DNA of 64,000 nucleotides from Lacunisphaera sp964515595 (GCA_964515595.1 CAZEUN010000002.1:248001-312000), one strand, 5' to 3'; shown: positions 25,741 through 34,696, counted from the first letter of the stretch. Program-made: numbers and translations. The notes: generated from the letters alone by a model not told the origin.

Positions 25741-27225
25741 ATGGGTTCCCACATTTCCAACGTCCGCCCCGCGCCCGACCCGCTGATCACCGAACTCGCC
25801 GACTACGCGCTCAACGCGAAGATCGCGAGCGACGAGGCCTACGACACCGCGCGCTGGTGTCTGGTGGACACGCTCGCCTGCGGCATCATGGCCCTCGCCT
25901 ACCCCGCCTGCACCAAACTGCTCGGGCCGGTCGTCCCGGGCACCACGATCAAAAACGGCGCGCGCGTCCCCGGCACGGCCCACGAACTCGATCCGGTGCA
26001 GGGCGCCTTCAACATTGGCACCATCGTCCGCTGGCTCGACTTCAACGACACCTGGCTCGCCGCCGAGTGGGGCCACCCCTCGGACAACCTGGGCGCCATC
26101 CTGGCCGTCTCGGACTGGATCAGCCGCAACAAGTCAGCGGGCCAGCCGCTAGCCGCCTTTGATTCCCAGCTCTCGGCTCTGAGCGCTCAGCCCGCCCCCA
26201 CGGTCAAGGACGTCCTCACGGCCATGATCAAGGCCCACGAAATCCAGGGCGTGCTGGCCTTGGAAAATTCCTTCAACCGCGTCGGCCTCGACCACGTGCT
26301 GCTCGTCCGCATCGCCTCGACCGCCGTCACGGCCGCGCTGCTCGGCGGCACGCGCGACCAGGTGATCAACGCCATCACGCACGCCTGGCTCGACGGCTCG
26401 GCGTTGCGCACCTACCGCCACACCCCGAACACCGGCTCGCGCAAATCCTGGGCCGCCGGCGACGCCACCAGCCGCGCCGTCCGCCTCGCGCTCATCGCGA
26501 TGACGGGCGAGATGGGTTATCCGTCCGTGCTCACCGCGAAGACGTGGGGCTTCCAGGATGTCTCGTTCAAGGGCAATCCCCTCAAACTCGCGCGACCGCT
26601 CGGCAGCTACGTGATGGAGCAGATCCTGTTCAAGATCTCCTTCCCGGCGGAATTCCACGCGCAGACCGCCGTCGAGTGCGCCATGCAGCTGCATCCGCTG
26701 GTGAAGAACCGGCTCGACCGGATCGAGCGCGTCGAGCTGACGACCCACGAGTCCGCCATCCGCATCATCGACAAGACCGGCCCGCTCAACAACCCGGCGG
26801 ACCGCGACCATTGCCTGCAGTACATGACGGCCATCGGCCTCATCTTCGGCGCGCTCACCGCCGACCACTACGAGGACAAGGTCGCCGCGGACCCGCGCAT
26901 CGACGCGCTCCGCGCGAAGATGGTCGTCACCGAGGAAAAAGTTTATTCGAAGAACTACCTCGACGCCGAGCAACGCTCGATCGCCAACGCCGTGCAGGTG
27001 TTCTTCCAGGACGGTTCCAAGACCGAGCGCGTCGAGGTCCACTTCCCCCTCGGCCACCGCCGCCGTCGCGCGGAGGGCATCCCGGTGCTCCAACAAAAAG
27101 CCCGCGACGCCTTCGCCGCGCATTATGGCGCCCCCAAGGCGGCCGAGCTCATGGCTCTCTTCAGCAACCGCGCGAAGCTCGAGGCGATGCCCGTGCAGGA
27201 TTTCATGACCGCGTTTGTGAAGTGA
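25741..27225 (+). CDS. prpD: 2-methylcitrate dehydratase
   Basis: 494 residues, MmgE/PrpD family. Landmarks are DTARWCLVDTLACGIMAL near 37-54, RWLDFNDTWLAAEWGHPSDN near 97-116, AMIKAHEIQGVLALENSFNR near 160-179 and RTYRHTPNTGSRKSWAAGD near 222-240. It dehydrates 2-methylcitrate in the methylcitrate cycle. Residues about 136-152 (SDSQLSALSAQP region) form an extra polar insertion before the AMIKAHEIQG block; the DNA there (26161-26191) contains AGCTCTCGGCT, also found in a repeat at 48979, so it may be an in-frame repeat insertion. Otherwise length and motifs are normal. Confidence 0.93.
   Translation: MGSHISNVRPAPDPLITELADYALNAKIASDEAYDTARWCLVDTLACGIMALAYPACTKLLGPVVPGTTIKNGARVPGTAHELDPVQGAFNIGTIVRWLDFNDTWLAAEWGHPSDNLGAILAVSDWISRNKSAGQPLAAFDSQLSALSAQPAPTVKDVLTAMIKAHEIQGVLALENSFNRVGLDHVLLVRIASTAVTAALLGGTRDQVINAITHAWLDGSALRTYRHTPNTGSRKSWAAGDATSRAVRLALIAMTGEMGYPSVLTAKTWGFQDVSFKGNPLKLARPLGSYVMEQILFKISFPAEFHAQTAVECAMQLHPLVKNRLDRIERVELTTHESAIRIIDKTGPLNNPADRDHCLQYMTAIGLIFGALTADHYEDKVAADPRIDALRAKMVVTEEKVYSKNYLDAEQRSIANAVQVFFQDGSKTERVEVHFPLGHRRRRAEGIPVLQQKARDAFAAHYGAPKAAELMALFSNRAKLEAMPVQDFMTAFVK
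26161..26191. repeat. Short repeat-like insertion inside prpD
   Basis: CCCAGCTCTCGGCTCTGAGC is a CTCT-rich stretch coding residues 141-151. It shares the 11-mer AGCTCTCGGCT with the reverse complement of the left arm of the repeat at 48979-49097. It falls in a surface-type linker just before a conserved block. Confidence 0.4.
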
Positions 27226-27257
27226 CGTGAGACGGAGCCCGGCTCCCGCGCGAATCC

Positions 27258-27325
27258 GTAGCTGAACGCGTAAGCGTTTGGCGCCTTCGATGCCCCCACG
27301 GCCAAACGCTCACGCGTTCGGCTAC
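27258..27325. repeat. Palindromic repeat (GTAGC family) after prpD
   Basis: Arms of 25 bases, beginning GTAGCTGAACGCGTAAGCG at 27258 and ending GCGTTCGGCTAC at 27325, match with two differences and an 18-base spacer. It sits 33 bases past the prpD stop and before the convergent DUF488 gene, so it could act as a bidirectional terminator or RNA stem. No second copy was seen in the window. Confidence 0.8.
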
Positions 27326-27397
27326 AAAACGGAAGTCGGGCGAACGCACTGGTGTCGGGTCGGGTCTTGGTCCGACCTCGGGCACGAGGTCGCCGCC

Positions 27398-27790
27398 TCA
27401 TTTGGTTTCCCGCTCGATCAGCTTCTGCAGCAGAAACCGGTGGCACTGCTTCGTGTCCTCCGCGCAATGGCAGAGGAGCGTGACGTTTTCGCGCTTCGCA
27501 AGCCTGGCGATCAGGCGCAGGGTGAATTTCTGGCCATGGTTCTTGATGGTCGCGTTGGGCGCGTCGGCCGCCCCCGAATCGAACATCTCCTGGCGGTAGC
27601 GCCTCGAAAATTCCGCCCACGTGATCTTGTCGGCGAGCAGGGCCTTGAGGGTCGGCTCGCTGGGGCCGAGGTTCGCCATCCAGACGTCGTACCGGTCGAC
27701 CGGCAGGCCCCGGCCTCGAAAGCGGGCGACGAGCAGACGCAGACCATCCTCCTTTTCGATCGGTGAGTGCACGGACTTGGTCTTTAACAT
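27398..27790 (-). CDS. DUF488 family protein
   Basis: 130 residues. The fold is recognisable from RYDVWMANLGPS near 38-49, FSRRYRQEMF near 61-70 and the C-terminal LLCHCAEDTKQCHRFLL with two close cysteines, all typical of DUF488/YeaO-type proteins. The biochemical role of this family is not established. It is convergent with prpD and divergent from a lipoprotein gene 51 bases away. The Cys-rich LLCHCxxxxxCHR motif resembles a possible metal site or thiol active site. Confidence 0.85.
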   Translation of the reverse strand: MLKTKSVHSPIEKEDGLRLLVARFRGRGLPVDRYDVWMANLGPSEPTLKALLADKITWAEFSRRYRQEMFDSGAADAPNATIKNHGQKFTLRLIARLAKRENVTLLCHCAEDTKQCHRFLLQKLIERETK

Positions 27791-27841
27791 GCCCGCACTC
27801 TAGCATGGCCTCCGGCGGGGCACAAATGCATCCTGCCCGCC

Positions 27842-28378
27842 ATGCTGTTCCGGCGATATCTTCGTGTGGAGTTCATCGTGTTCGCCGTCCTGCTGCTGGG
27901 GGCGTGTTTCCGGCAGGTTACGGACGAGACCGCGGGCCCGGTCCGGCCGCGCTACACCGGCGGAGCCCCCTGGAGCATCGAGGGCGTCAGGCCCGGCCAA
28001 CCTTTCGAGGAAGTGCGCCGGCTGTTCGGAGAGCCGCGCGAGATTTTCGGAACCGGCAGCGTGCGAACCGCCGTTTGGAACCAGCGCGGGACCGCCGTCA
28101 CTTTCAACCCGGCGGGCGTCGTGACCGAAGTGAACGGCGCCAGTGTCGACGCAGGCGGCCAGGTGCTGCTCCGCGCCGGGGCGGGCGAAGCGGAAGTGAC
28201 GCAGGTCCTCGGCCCGGGCAGCGTTCGGAAAAGCTACCGGCCCAAAGGCAGCGGGGTTATCTCGATCGGCCGCGTGCACACGGGCACGAGCCTGATCTAC
28301 GACAATGCCGGCGTGCGCTTTGAGTTGCCGGTGTTCGGGGAAGCCACCGGACATTTTCTGGCCCGGCGCATTCCGTGA
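27842..28378 (+). CDS. Predicted lipoprotein with two BamE/SmpA-like repeats
   Basis: 178 residues. An N-terminal helix ends in LLLGACF, a good lipobox with Cys22 as the lipidation site. The mature part has GVRPGQPFEEVRRLFGEP near 48-65, resembling the GMTxxEVxxLLGxP repeat of BamE/SmpA-type lipoproteins, and a weaker second unit from about residue 105 (GAGEAEVTQVLGPG). I do not recognise an exact family. It is likely an envelope lipoprotein. Divergent from DUF488 and convergent with the cupin gene. Confidence 0.7.
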   Translation: MLFRRYLRVEFIVFAVLLLGACFRQVTDETAGPVRPRYTGGAPWSIEGVRPGQPFEEVRRLFGEPREIFGTGSVRTAVWNQRGTAVTFNPAGVVTEVNGASVDAGGQVLLRAGAGEAEVTQVLGPGSVRKSYRPKGSGVISIGRVHTGTSLIYDNAGVRFELPVFGEATGHFLARRIP

Positions 28379-28392
28379 GGGAGCCTGACTAC

Positions 28393-28434
28393 GGCACCTC
28401 TCCCGATGTGCCGCGGCCCAGCTGGAGTTGGGCC
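28393..28434. terminator. Hairpin pair between convergent lipoprotein and cupin genes
   Basis: GGCAC..GTGCC (28393-28412) and GGCCCA..TGGGCC (28415-28434) form two stems between the stop codons of the flanking convergent genes. No U-tract follows, so efficiency is uncertain. Confidence 0.4.
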
Positions 28435-28450
28435 CTCCAGGGATACCGAA

Positions 28451-29290
28451 CTATTTCACTGCGGGCTTCGGGGTCGCGTCCGTCACGATCCGCATCACGT
28501 AGTAGGTCGTGGTCGTGTCCGCGGCGTTGCGCCAGCCGTGCTCGTCGTTCGAGCCGGCAAAGATGATCGAGCCGGCGCCGGCGCGGGTGGTGACGCCCTT
28601 GAGAGTCACGTCGAGCGCGCCTTCCTTGATGAGGACAATCTCCTCGTCGGGGTGGTGATGCGCGGCGTGCGGTGCCTCGCCGGGCTTCACCGTCGTCACG
28701 TGGCATTCAAACTTCCCGAGCGTGGTGGTCGGCGAATCCACGACGTCGCGCCGGCCACCCACCTTGGTCTCCTTGTATGCCAGTTTCGCCCAGTCGAAGA
28801 CCCGCGAGCCCAGCCGGCCCGGCGCCGCCGCGGCGGCCGCGCCTTCCTTCGGGGCGTTTTTCGTGGCGGCCGTGGCGAAGTTGAAGACGAAATAGGTCGC
28901 GGGGGTGGCGCCGACATTTTGCACGTTGTGGAAATCGTTCGCCGCGAAAAACAGGAGCGATCCCGGGCCGGCGCGCGTCGTGGCGCCGTTGATGTGCACA
29001 TCGAGCGTGCCATCGCGCAGGATGATGAGCTCCTCGCGCGCGTGTTGGTGCGGCGCATGCGAAAACTTTCCGGGCGCAAGGGTCGTAACATGGCACTCGA
29101 AAACCTCGAAGGTGGCCGTGGGCTTTTCGGTGACGTCCCGGCGCTCGCCGTTCGCCGTGGTTTTCGCCTGCAGGTCCTCCCATTTGAAAACCGTCGAACC
29201 GAGCGGCGCGGCCGGGGCAACCGGCTCCGCGAAGAGGGCGAACGGAATCAAGGCCAGGGCAGGCCAGCGAAGGGAAAGGGATGATTTCAT
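28451..29290 (-). CDS. Secreted double-cupin protein
   Basis: 279 residues from ATG 29290, with a signal peptide (MKSSLSLRWPALALIPFALF, then AEPVAPAAP). Two cupin domains follow. Domain 1 has HAPHQHAREELIILRDG near 76-92 and domain 2 has HAAHHHPDEEIVLIKEG near 200-216, both matching the metal-binding HxH...E pattern, so each may bind a metal. The domains repeat FECHVTT and a GSxxFxxxNDxH segment, showing internal duplication. The protein lies upstream of nothing obvious on its strand; the next gene upstream is a Tat-exported oxidoreductase. Longer GTG start at 29395 is rejected because it would precede the signal peptide and run through a repeat. Substrate unknown. Confidence 0.82.
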   Translation of the reverse strand: MKSSLSLRWPALALIPFALFAEPVAPAAPLGSTVFKWEDLQAKTTANGERRDVTEKPTATFEVFECHVTTLAPGKFSHAPHQHAREELIILRDGTLDVHINGATTRAGPGSLLFFAANDFHNVQNVGATPATYFVFNFATAATKNAPKEGAAAAAAPGRLGSRVFDWAKLAYKETKVGGRRDVVDSPTTTLGKFECHVTTVKPGEAPHAAHHHPDEEIVLIKEGALDVTLKGVTTRAGAGSIIFAGSNDEHGWRNAADTTTTYYVMRIVTDATPKPAVK

Positions 29291-29313
29291 AAGGCAGGAA
29301 AACGGGGTTTGAA

Positions 29314-29377
29314 GTGGGAGGGGTTTTACACCCCGACAGGACGCGAATCCAAGGTCGGGGTATAAAACCCCTCCCAC
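29314..29377. repeat. GTGGG-bounded palindromic repeat, copy 1 (intergenic)
   Basis: Two 24-base arms (29314-29337 and 29354-29377) beginning GTGGGAGGGGTTTTA and ending AACCCCTCCCAC are complementary with one mismatch around a 16-base spacer. It lies between the oxidoreductase stop and the cupin start. Near-identical arms occur at 52445-52513, and related ones inside two genes (42005 and 49828). Confidence 0.9.
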
Positions 29378-29395
29378 CGGTTTCACGCGAACCAA

Positions 29396-30526
29396 CTAGA
29401 CCTTGATCTCCATCCGTTTTCCACCGGCCGCCGCCGATGCGTAGATGGCTTCGATGATCACCATGTCGCGGCGGCCCATCTCACCGGGCACCGCGCTCGG
29501 CCGGCCGGTCAGCACGCATTGCGCGAAATCGTCCATCTGCCGCGCCTGCTGGTTCACCGGCGGATCGACGCGCAAGGCCCCGCGACTGGTGGCGCCCGCC
29601 AGTCCGCTGTAACTGAAGGCCGGCTTCACCTCGAACCAGCCGCCGGCCGCCTCGGCCCGGAAATCGTTCCGCCCGTCGTTGTAGCTCGTGTAGCCGTCGC
29701 CGCGGGCTCCGTCGGGAAATTCCAACGTCCACTCGATGCCCTCCTCGACGTCGCGAAAAAAATCGGGCCGTTGCTTCGGCCGCTCCTTCGCGCTCACCGC
29801 AATGGGCGCGGCGCCCGCCGCCATGCAGGCTTCCTGGATCACGTAGATGCCGAGGTCCATCAGCGGGCCGCCGCCGGCCAGGTTTTTCGTCGCACGCCAT
29901 TGGGACGGGCCCATGCGGAAGGCGAAGCCGCCGCTCGTTTTCATAAACGGACCGAACTCGCGCGTGCGCACCAGGCGGCGCAATTCCTCGTGGTAGGGAT
30001 CGAAGTGCAACCGATAGCCGATCGACAGCCGCACCTTGGCCGCCGCACAGGCGGCGAGGATCGCGTCGCAATCGGCAACCGAGGTCGCCATGGGTTTCTC
30101 GCAAATGACATGCTTGCCCGCGCGGGCCGCGGCGATCGCGTGCTGCGCGTGAAGGCCGTTCGGGGTGACGACGTACACGATGTCGATGTCCGGGTGGTCC
30201 GCGAGACGGGCCATGGTCCCGTAGTCATGGATATTTTTCTCCGGAAACCCGTAGTCGCGCGCCCACTGCCGGCCTTTTTCCGGGGACCCCGTGACCACGC
30301 CGGCCAGCCGGCAGTGTTGCGTCTGGCGGAGCGCCGGCCCGAGCTGGCCGGTGCTGTAACCGCCGAGGCCGACGAGCGCGACTCCCAGTTTGCGCGCGGG
30401 CGAGGGCTCGGCGGCGGTGGCCTGGCTGCCGAGCGCCACCAAGGCCGCGGTGCCAAGCGCGCAGTGTTCCAAAAACTCCCGCCGGGAAACAGCGTGACCG
30501 GCGCGGGGGTGAAGCGGCGGGCTCAT
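29396..30526 (-). CDS. Gfo/Idh/MocA family oxidoreductase with Tat signal
   Basis: 376 residues. A twin-arginine start SRREFLEHCALGTAALVAL at 13-31 ends in ATAAEP, so the protein is probably exported folded with its cofactor. ALVGLGGYSTG near 49 is the NAD(P)-binding turn, VTPNGLHAQHAIAAARAGKH and CEKPMATS carry the conserved EKP lysine. The C-terminal half is the substrate-binding beta sheet. It resembles glucose-fructose oxidoreductases and the exported dehydrogenases frequent in planctomycetes and verrucomicrobia; sugar oxidation or glycosidase-like (GH109-type) use is possible. Genes around it (cupin, GH28) suggest carbohydrate work outside the cytoplasm. Confidence 0.88.
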   Translation of the reverse strand: MSPPLHPRAGHAVSRREFLEHCALGTAALVALGSQATAAEPSPARKLGVALVGLGGYSTGQLGPALRQTQHCRLAGVVTGSPEKGRQWARDYGFPEKNIHDYGTMARLADHPDIDIVYVVTPNGLHAQHAIAAARAGKHVICEKPMATSVADCDAILAACAAAKVRLSIGYRLHFDPYHEELRRLVRTREFGPFMKTSGGFAFRMGPSQWRATKNLAGGGPLMDLGIYVIQEACMAAGAAPIAVSAKERPKQRPDFFRDVEEGIEWTLEFPDGARGDGYTSYNDGRNDFRAEAAGGWFEVKPAFSYSGLAGATSRGALRVDPPVNQQARQMDDFAQCVLTGRPSAVPGEMGRRDMVIIEAIYASAAAGGKRMEIKV

Positions 30527-30676
30527 GATCGCAGGCTGACGGCGCCTTGGCCGTAAGGCAAGCAGCCGCCCGGACGAAGTCAGTCCAACGTTCGACTGGA
30601 GCGGGGCAACGAGGGCGACCCCGGTTCCGACCGAGTGAAAGGCGGGGCTCGCATTCCCTACACACCCCGGCGCTGC

Positions 30677-30704
30677 GCGTCACCCCTCTTCATGGAGGGG
30701 ACGC
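30677..30704 (-). terminator. Hairpin after the GH28 gene
   Basis: GCGTCCCCTC, loop with CATGAA, GAGGGGTGACGC on the minus strand gives a strong stem 18 bases past the GH28 stop, but no U-tract follows. Confidence 0.4.
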
Positions 30705-30721
30705 GTGGCGGCGAGCCTGCG

Positions 30722-31999
30722 TTATTTTCTCACCGGCACTGCCGCGGGCGGCACGTACGCTTTCCCGTTCACCTTCACGTTTTTCAGCACGAGGTTCTCC
30801 ACCGGCCCGAGCCGGAAACGTTCCTCGGCGAGCTGCACGTCGATGTTCTCGAGCGTGATGTCGCGGAGCACATCGCCGGCGTTGCCATTCAGGGCGCCAA
30901 GCATGCGGTAGGAGCCGGTGATGTTTTTCAAAACAATGTCGTTCACCTGACGCGACGGCGGCGGCTGGCCCTGCAAATCGAAGAACTGCATCCACGGCGC
31001 GACATTCAACAAGCGGCCGCGCCCGGCCAGCCGGATGCCGTCCAGCGTGATGTGCTCGTAGTGCTGCGGCGTGTCCGGCCGGAGCTTGAGGGTGAGCAAG
31101 GTGGCGTCGCCGGACAGGACGCAGTTGCGCACCGTCACCTTGCGCACGATCGTCGCCTCGCTGCCGCACGTGATCAGGCCGTTCCCATCGCCGACCTCGG
31201 TGTCCTCGACGAGGATGTTTTCCACCGGCGGACTGTCGGCATCCTGTGCGGCGAACGGCCCCTTGCTGCCCTTGAGCGCGATGTTGTCGTCGTGCGTCGA
31301 GATATAACATTTCCGGACGGCCACGTTCTGCGAGCTGTCGATATCGATGCCGTCGGTACTCGGCCCGCGCAGTTCCCGCGTCGCGCCCGGCAGCGTGATA
31401 CGCACATTTTCAACCACGACATCGCGACAACGATACAGGTGCAAGTTCCAGAACCCGGAATCCTGCAGCGCGGTGTTTTCAAGGCGCACGTCGGTGCACC
31501 GGTCGATGAACACCAGCCGCGGCCGCTCGACCTCGAGGTTGGTGCATTTCGGGTTCTCCTTCCGGCGCTGCCAGTAGGCGCGCCAATAGACCGGTCCGCT
31601 GCCATCGAGTTTGCCCGGCCCGCTGATGCGCACGCCGGTCAGGTTCTGGGCATTGACCAGCGCCAGGCGCCAGGGCTCGAAGTGTCCCTCGATCCGGGTC
31701 GTGCGCTTCGGGTAGTCCTCGATGTTTTCGGAGCCCTTCAGCACCGCGCCCTCGGCGAGGTGCAGCGCGACACCCTGCTTCAGGAAAATCGAACCGCTTC
31801 GAAACACCCCCGCGGGGACGACCACGGTACCGCCGCCTTTCCCCGCGGCCGTGTCGATCGCCCGCTGGATCGCCGCCGTGTTGATCGTTTCGCCGCCGGC
31901 GACCGCGCCGAAATCAGTGACCGCATAATCGGCCGCGCGGGCGAAAACCCCGGCAAGCAGGGTGCTGGTCAAAAACAGGCCGAGTCGCGTCAGGGTCAT
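30722..31999 (-). CDS. Secreted GH28 family glycosidase (polygalacturonase-like)
   Basis: 425 residues with a cleavable signal peptide (LFLTSTLLAGVFARA, cut near residue 22). The right-handed beta-helix start VTDFGAVAGGETINTAAIQRAID is typical for GH28. Active-site segments are STDGIDIDSSQNV near 215-227, HDDNIALKGS near 237-246 (the DD pair), and GNGLITCGSE near 275-284, where the usual GHGxS is altered. GH28 enzymes hydrolyse galacturonan or related uronide/rhamnose linkages. Substrate here is open because of the altered third motif. It precedes the exported oxidoreductase on the same strand with 195 bases between them. Confidence 0.87.
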   Translation of the reverse strand: MTLTRLGLFLTSTLLAGVFARAADYAVTDFGAVAGGETINTAAIQRAIDTAAGKGGGTVVVPAGVFRSGSIFLKQGVALHLAEGAVLKGSENIEDYPKRTTRIEGHFEPWRLALVNAQNLTGVRISGPGKLDGSGPVYWRAYWQRRKENPKCTNLEVERPRLVFIDRCTDVRLENTALQDSGFWNLHLYRCRDVVVENVRITLPGATRELRGPSTDGIDIDSSQNVAVRKCYISTHDDNIALKGSKGPFAAQDADSPPVENILVEDTEVGDGNGLITCGSEATIVRKVTVRNCVLSGDATLLTLKLRPDTPQHYEHITLDGIRLAGRGRLLNVAPWMQFFDLQGQPPPSRQVNDIVLKNITGSYRMLGALNGNAGDVLRDITLENIDVQLAEERFRLGPVENLVLKNVKVNGKAYVPPAAVPVRK

Positions 32000-32117
32000 C
32001 AGGAGGTCGTTACCGTGAGGCGGATGACGAGGTGGATGCCAGAAAAATTACGGTCACTGTGCCGGCGGCGGAAACTTTGCCTTCGTCTTTGTCGCGGCTC
32101 CCGCTTGGCATGAAGCC

Positions 32118-33893
32118 ATGCGTCGCTCCCTGTTGCTCGCCCCGTTTTTGCTGACGTCCGTCCTCGCGGCCGGCCCGCAGGATCTCCTCCCACCCGCCCC
32201 GCCGTGGCACGGCGCCAGCGAGGCGCTGATCGTCCAACCGGACAACCCGTGGATCACGCCGGCGGAAAAGACCGGCCTCACGGATTCGCCGGACTACGAC
32301 GACACGATCGCCTGGTTGCGGAAACTTTGCGCGGCCACGCCGCTCGTCACGATGACGGAATTCGGCCGCACGCCGCAGGGCCGGCCGCTCTACGCGGTCG
32401 TCGCCCGCAAGGGCACCGGCGACAAACCCGTCCTGCTGGCCCAGGCCGGCATCCACTCCGGAGAAATCGACGGCAAGGACGCGGGCCTGATGCTGCTCCG
32501 CGACCTCGCCTTCGGCGGCAAGGGCGCCCTGCTCGACCGCGTCACGTTTGTCTTCGTGCCGGTGTTCAGCGCGGACGCCCACGAGCGCTCGTCCGAATGG
32601 AACCGCCCGAACCAACGCGGCCCCGTGCACCAGGGCTGGCGGACGACCGCGCAGAACCTGAACCTCAACCGCGACTACATGAAGGCCGATGCGCCCGAGA
32701 TGCAGGCGATGCTTCGGCTGATCAACCAGTGGCAACCCGCGCTCTACCTCGACCTGCACGTCACCGACGGCATCGACTACCAATACGACATCACCTACGG
32801 CTTCAACGGCTGGGACGGCCAGTTCGCCTGGTCGCCCAGGAGCGCCGCATGGCTCGACCGGCAGTGGCGGCCTGCGACGGAGGCGGCGTTGAAGGTCGCC
32901 GGCCACATTCCCGGCGGGCTGGTGTTTGCGAAAAACGACCGCGACCTGACGCAAGGCATCCTTTCCGGTCCCGGCAACCCGCGGTTTTCAAATGCCTATG
33001 GCGATCTCCGCCACATCCCGTCCGTCCTCGTCGAGAACCACTCGCTCAAACCCTACAAGCAACGCGTGCTGGGCACCTATGTGCTGCTCGAGGCTTCGCT
33101 CAAGATTCTCGGTGACCAGGCTGCCGCCGTGAAATCCGCCATCGCGGCCGACCTCGCGGCGCGCCCCGCAGCCCTGGCCGTGAACTGGAACGGCAATTCG
33201 GACGAGTTGGGCGCGATCGATTTCGCCGGCATCGCCTACGACGAATACGTTTCGCCCGCCTCCGGCGTGAAGGAGGTCCGCTGGCTCGGCACGCCGAAGA
33301 CCTACGAAAAACTGCCGGTGCATCTGAACACCAAGCCCGGCGCCGAACTGCGCCGACCGCGCGCCTATTGGGTGCCGGTCACCAAGCCCGAGGTCATCGC
33401 CCGGCTCAAACTCCATGGCGTCCGGATGGAAACGCTGACGCAGCCGCAGGAAACCAGGCTCACGATGTATCGCCTGGTGAACCCGAAGTCCGCGGCCGAC
33501 CCGTTTGAAGGCCATCATGCGCTCACGACGGGCGTGGCCCCCGAAAGCCGCGTGGAAACCTTTCCGGCCGGCTCCGTGAGGATCTCCACGGACCAGCCGC
33601 TGGGCGATCTCGCCATGGCCTTGCTCGAACCGGAGAGCGTCGATTCCTTCCTGGCGTGGGGCTTCTTTCCCGAGATCCTCCAGCGCACCGAATACATCGA
33701 GGGCTACGTCATCGCCCCGCTCGCGGAGCAGATGCTCGCGGACGATCCGAAGCTGAAGGCCGGGTTTGAAGCCAAGCTCGCCGCCGAGCCGAAATTCGCC
33801 GCGGACCCCACGGCGCGTTTGCAGTGGTTCTACGCGCGTTCGAAATTCTACGATGAGCGCTACCTGCTGTATCCCGTCGGCATCGAGCGCTAG
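32118..33893 (+). CDS. Secreted M14-type zinc metallopeptidase
   Basis: 591 residues with signal peptide MRRSLLLAPFLLTSVLAA. GIHSGEIDGKDAG near 113-125 gives the first zinc ligands (His115 and Glu118 in the HxxE motif), NLNRDYMKADAPEM supplies substrate-binding Arg and Asn, and DLHVTDGIDYQYD near 214-226 gives the third zinc ligand. VENHSLKPYKQRV and the remaining 280 residues form a longer C-terminal region than in classical carboxypeptidases. It is divergent from the GH28 gene. Likely role: periplasmic or extracellular peptide trimming. Confidence 0.87.
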   Translation: MRRSLLLAPFLLTSVLAAGPQDLLPPAPPWHGASEALIVQPDNPWITPAEKTGLTDSPDYDDTIAWLRKLCAATPLVTMTEFGRTPQGRPLYAVVARKGTGDKPVLLAQAGIHSGEIDGKDAGLMLLRDLAFGGKGALLDRVTFVFVPVFSADAHERSSEWNRPNQRGPVHQGWRTTAQNLNLNRDYMKADAPEMQAMLRLINQWQPALYLDLHVTDGIDYQYDITYGFNGWDGQFAWSPRSAAWLDRQWRPATEAALKVAGHIPGGLVFAKNDRDLTQGILSGPGNPRFSNAYGDLRHIPSVLVENHSLKPYKQRVLGTYVLLEASLKILGDQAAAVKSAIAADLAARPAALAVNWNGNSDELGAIDFAGIAYDEYVSPASGVKEVRWLGTPKTYEKLPVHLNTKPGAELRRPRAYWVPVTKPEVIARLKLHGVRMETLTQPQETRLTMYRLVNPKSAADPFEGHHALTTGVAPESRVETFPAGSVRISTDQPLGDLAMALLEPESVDSFLAWGFFPEILQRTEYIEGYVIAPLAEQMLADDPKLKAGFEAKLAAEPKFAADPTARLQWFYARSKFYDERYLLYPVGIER

Positions 33894-33905
33894 GAATCGC
33901 CAAAG

Positions 33906-34019
33906 GCAGGAGCTTGCTTGCAAGCGATGTCTGCGGGAGCGCGCAACCCACCTGGCTGGAAAGGAGCAGCGGTCGTCAGACCGCTGGCGACTGACGATCA
34001 CCCGCGAGCAGGCTCCGCC
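33906..34019. repeat. Composite palindromic repeat containing GGAGCAGCGGTCGTCAG element, copy 1
   Basis: Outer arms GCAGGAGCTTGCTTGC (near 33906) and GCGAGCAGGCTCCGCC (ending 34019) are roughly complementary. Inside, 33956-33989 holds GGAGCAGCGGTCGTCAGACC with GCTGGCG, which recurs in reverse orientation at 57460-57494. The inner core itself folds (GCGGTC-GTCA-GACCGC). It lies directly downstream of the peptidase gene. Confidence 0.75.
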
Positions 34020-34032
34020 GACTTGATCCGGC

Positions 34033-34065
34033 AAATAAAAAGGCGCGGATTGAATCCGCGCCTTT
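34033..34065 (-). terminator. Rho-independent terminator of the YXWGXW-like lipoprotein gene
   Basis: On the minus strand AAGGCGCGGATT, CAATCC and CGCGCCTT form a long stem followed by TTTATTTG, 32 bases past the stop at 34097. Confidence 0.85.
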
Positions 34066-34096
34066 GGTCATTCAAGCGAAGCAGATCGCCCGGCAG

Positions 34097-34522
34097 TTAG
34101 TTCCAATAGCCTTCGTAGAAGATATAGGAGCCGTCCGAGGAGCGCTCATAACGCGGAGCCACCCAGCGGGCGTCACTGCGGGGCGGGAGCTCCCAACGGG
34201 CGTCGATCCAGGAATAACGACCGTCGCGGATCGTCCAGTGACCCTCGACCCACACGTGGTCGGAGCTCGGACGGGCGGGCTGGGCGTAGACCATTTGCGG
34301 GGCGGCCGGCGGGGCTTGGGTCACGACGATGGTGCCCTGCGGTGACGCCGTGGCCATCGCGGGCTGTTGTACCACCACCACCTGCGGCGGCGGGGCGGAG
34401 ACGACATGGGATTCGGGCTCGGAAGAGCAGCCGCCGAGCAGCCAGAGGCCGCCCGCAGCGAGGGCCGCCGGGCCCAAAAGGCGCAGTCGGCGGAAGGAAG
34501 CGTGCGAGGTATTCATATTCAT
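34097..34522 (-). CDS. YXWGXW-repeat-like lipoprotein
   Basis: 141 residues from the first of two nearby ATG codons (34522, 34516). The signal sequence ends AGGLWLLGGCSS, a lipobox with Cys32. A Pro/Gln/Val-rich linker follows, then HVWVEGHWTIRDGRYSWIDA and RWVAPRYERSSDGSYIFYEG, aromatic repeats like those in YXWGXW (BBP7-like) proteins, ending in Trp-Asn. Likely an outer-membrane lipoprotein of unknown job. It is divergent from asnS. The much longer antisense frame through asnS is not real. Confidence 0.8.
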   Translation of the reverse strand: MNMNTSHASFRRLRLLGPAALAAGGLWLLGGCSSEPESHVVSAPPPQVVVVQQPAMATASPQGTIVVTQAPPAAPQMVYAQPARPSSDHVWVEGHWTIRDGRYSWIDARWELPPRSDARWVAPRYERSSDGSYIFYEGYWN

Positions 34523-34696
34523 ACCCCGTATAGTCGCCCCCGGGGGTCGAAAGGTTGCCGGAAATCCGCCCGAGCCCCCGGTGGGGCGGACGCCGGAGGG
34601 GGCGTAAAAGGCGGGCCGGACGCGATCGACGATCCCCCGCGGCAGTTTTCCCGGTTTGCCAACCGTGCGCCGGCTTGCTTCCGTTCGCCTCCCCCT

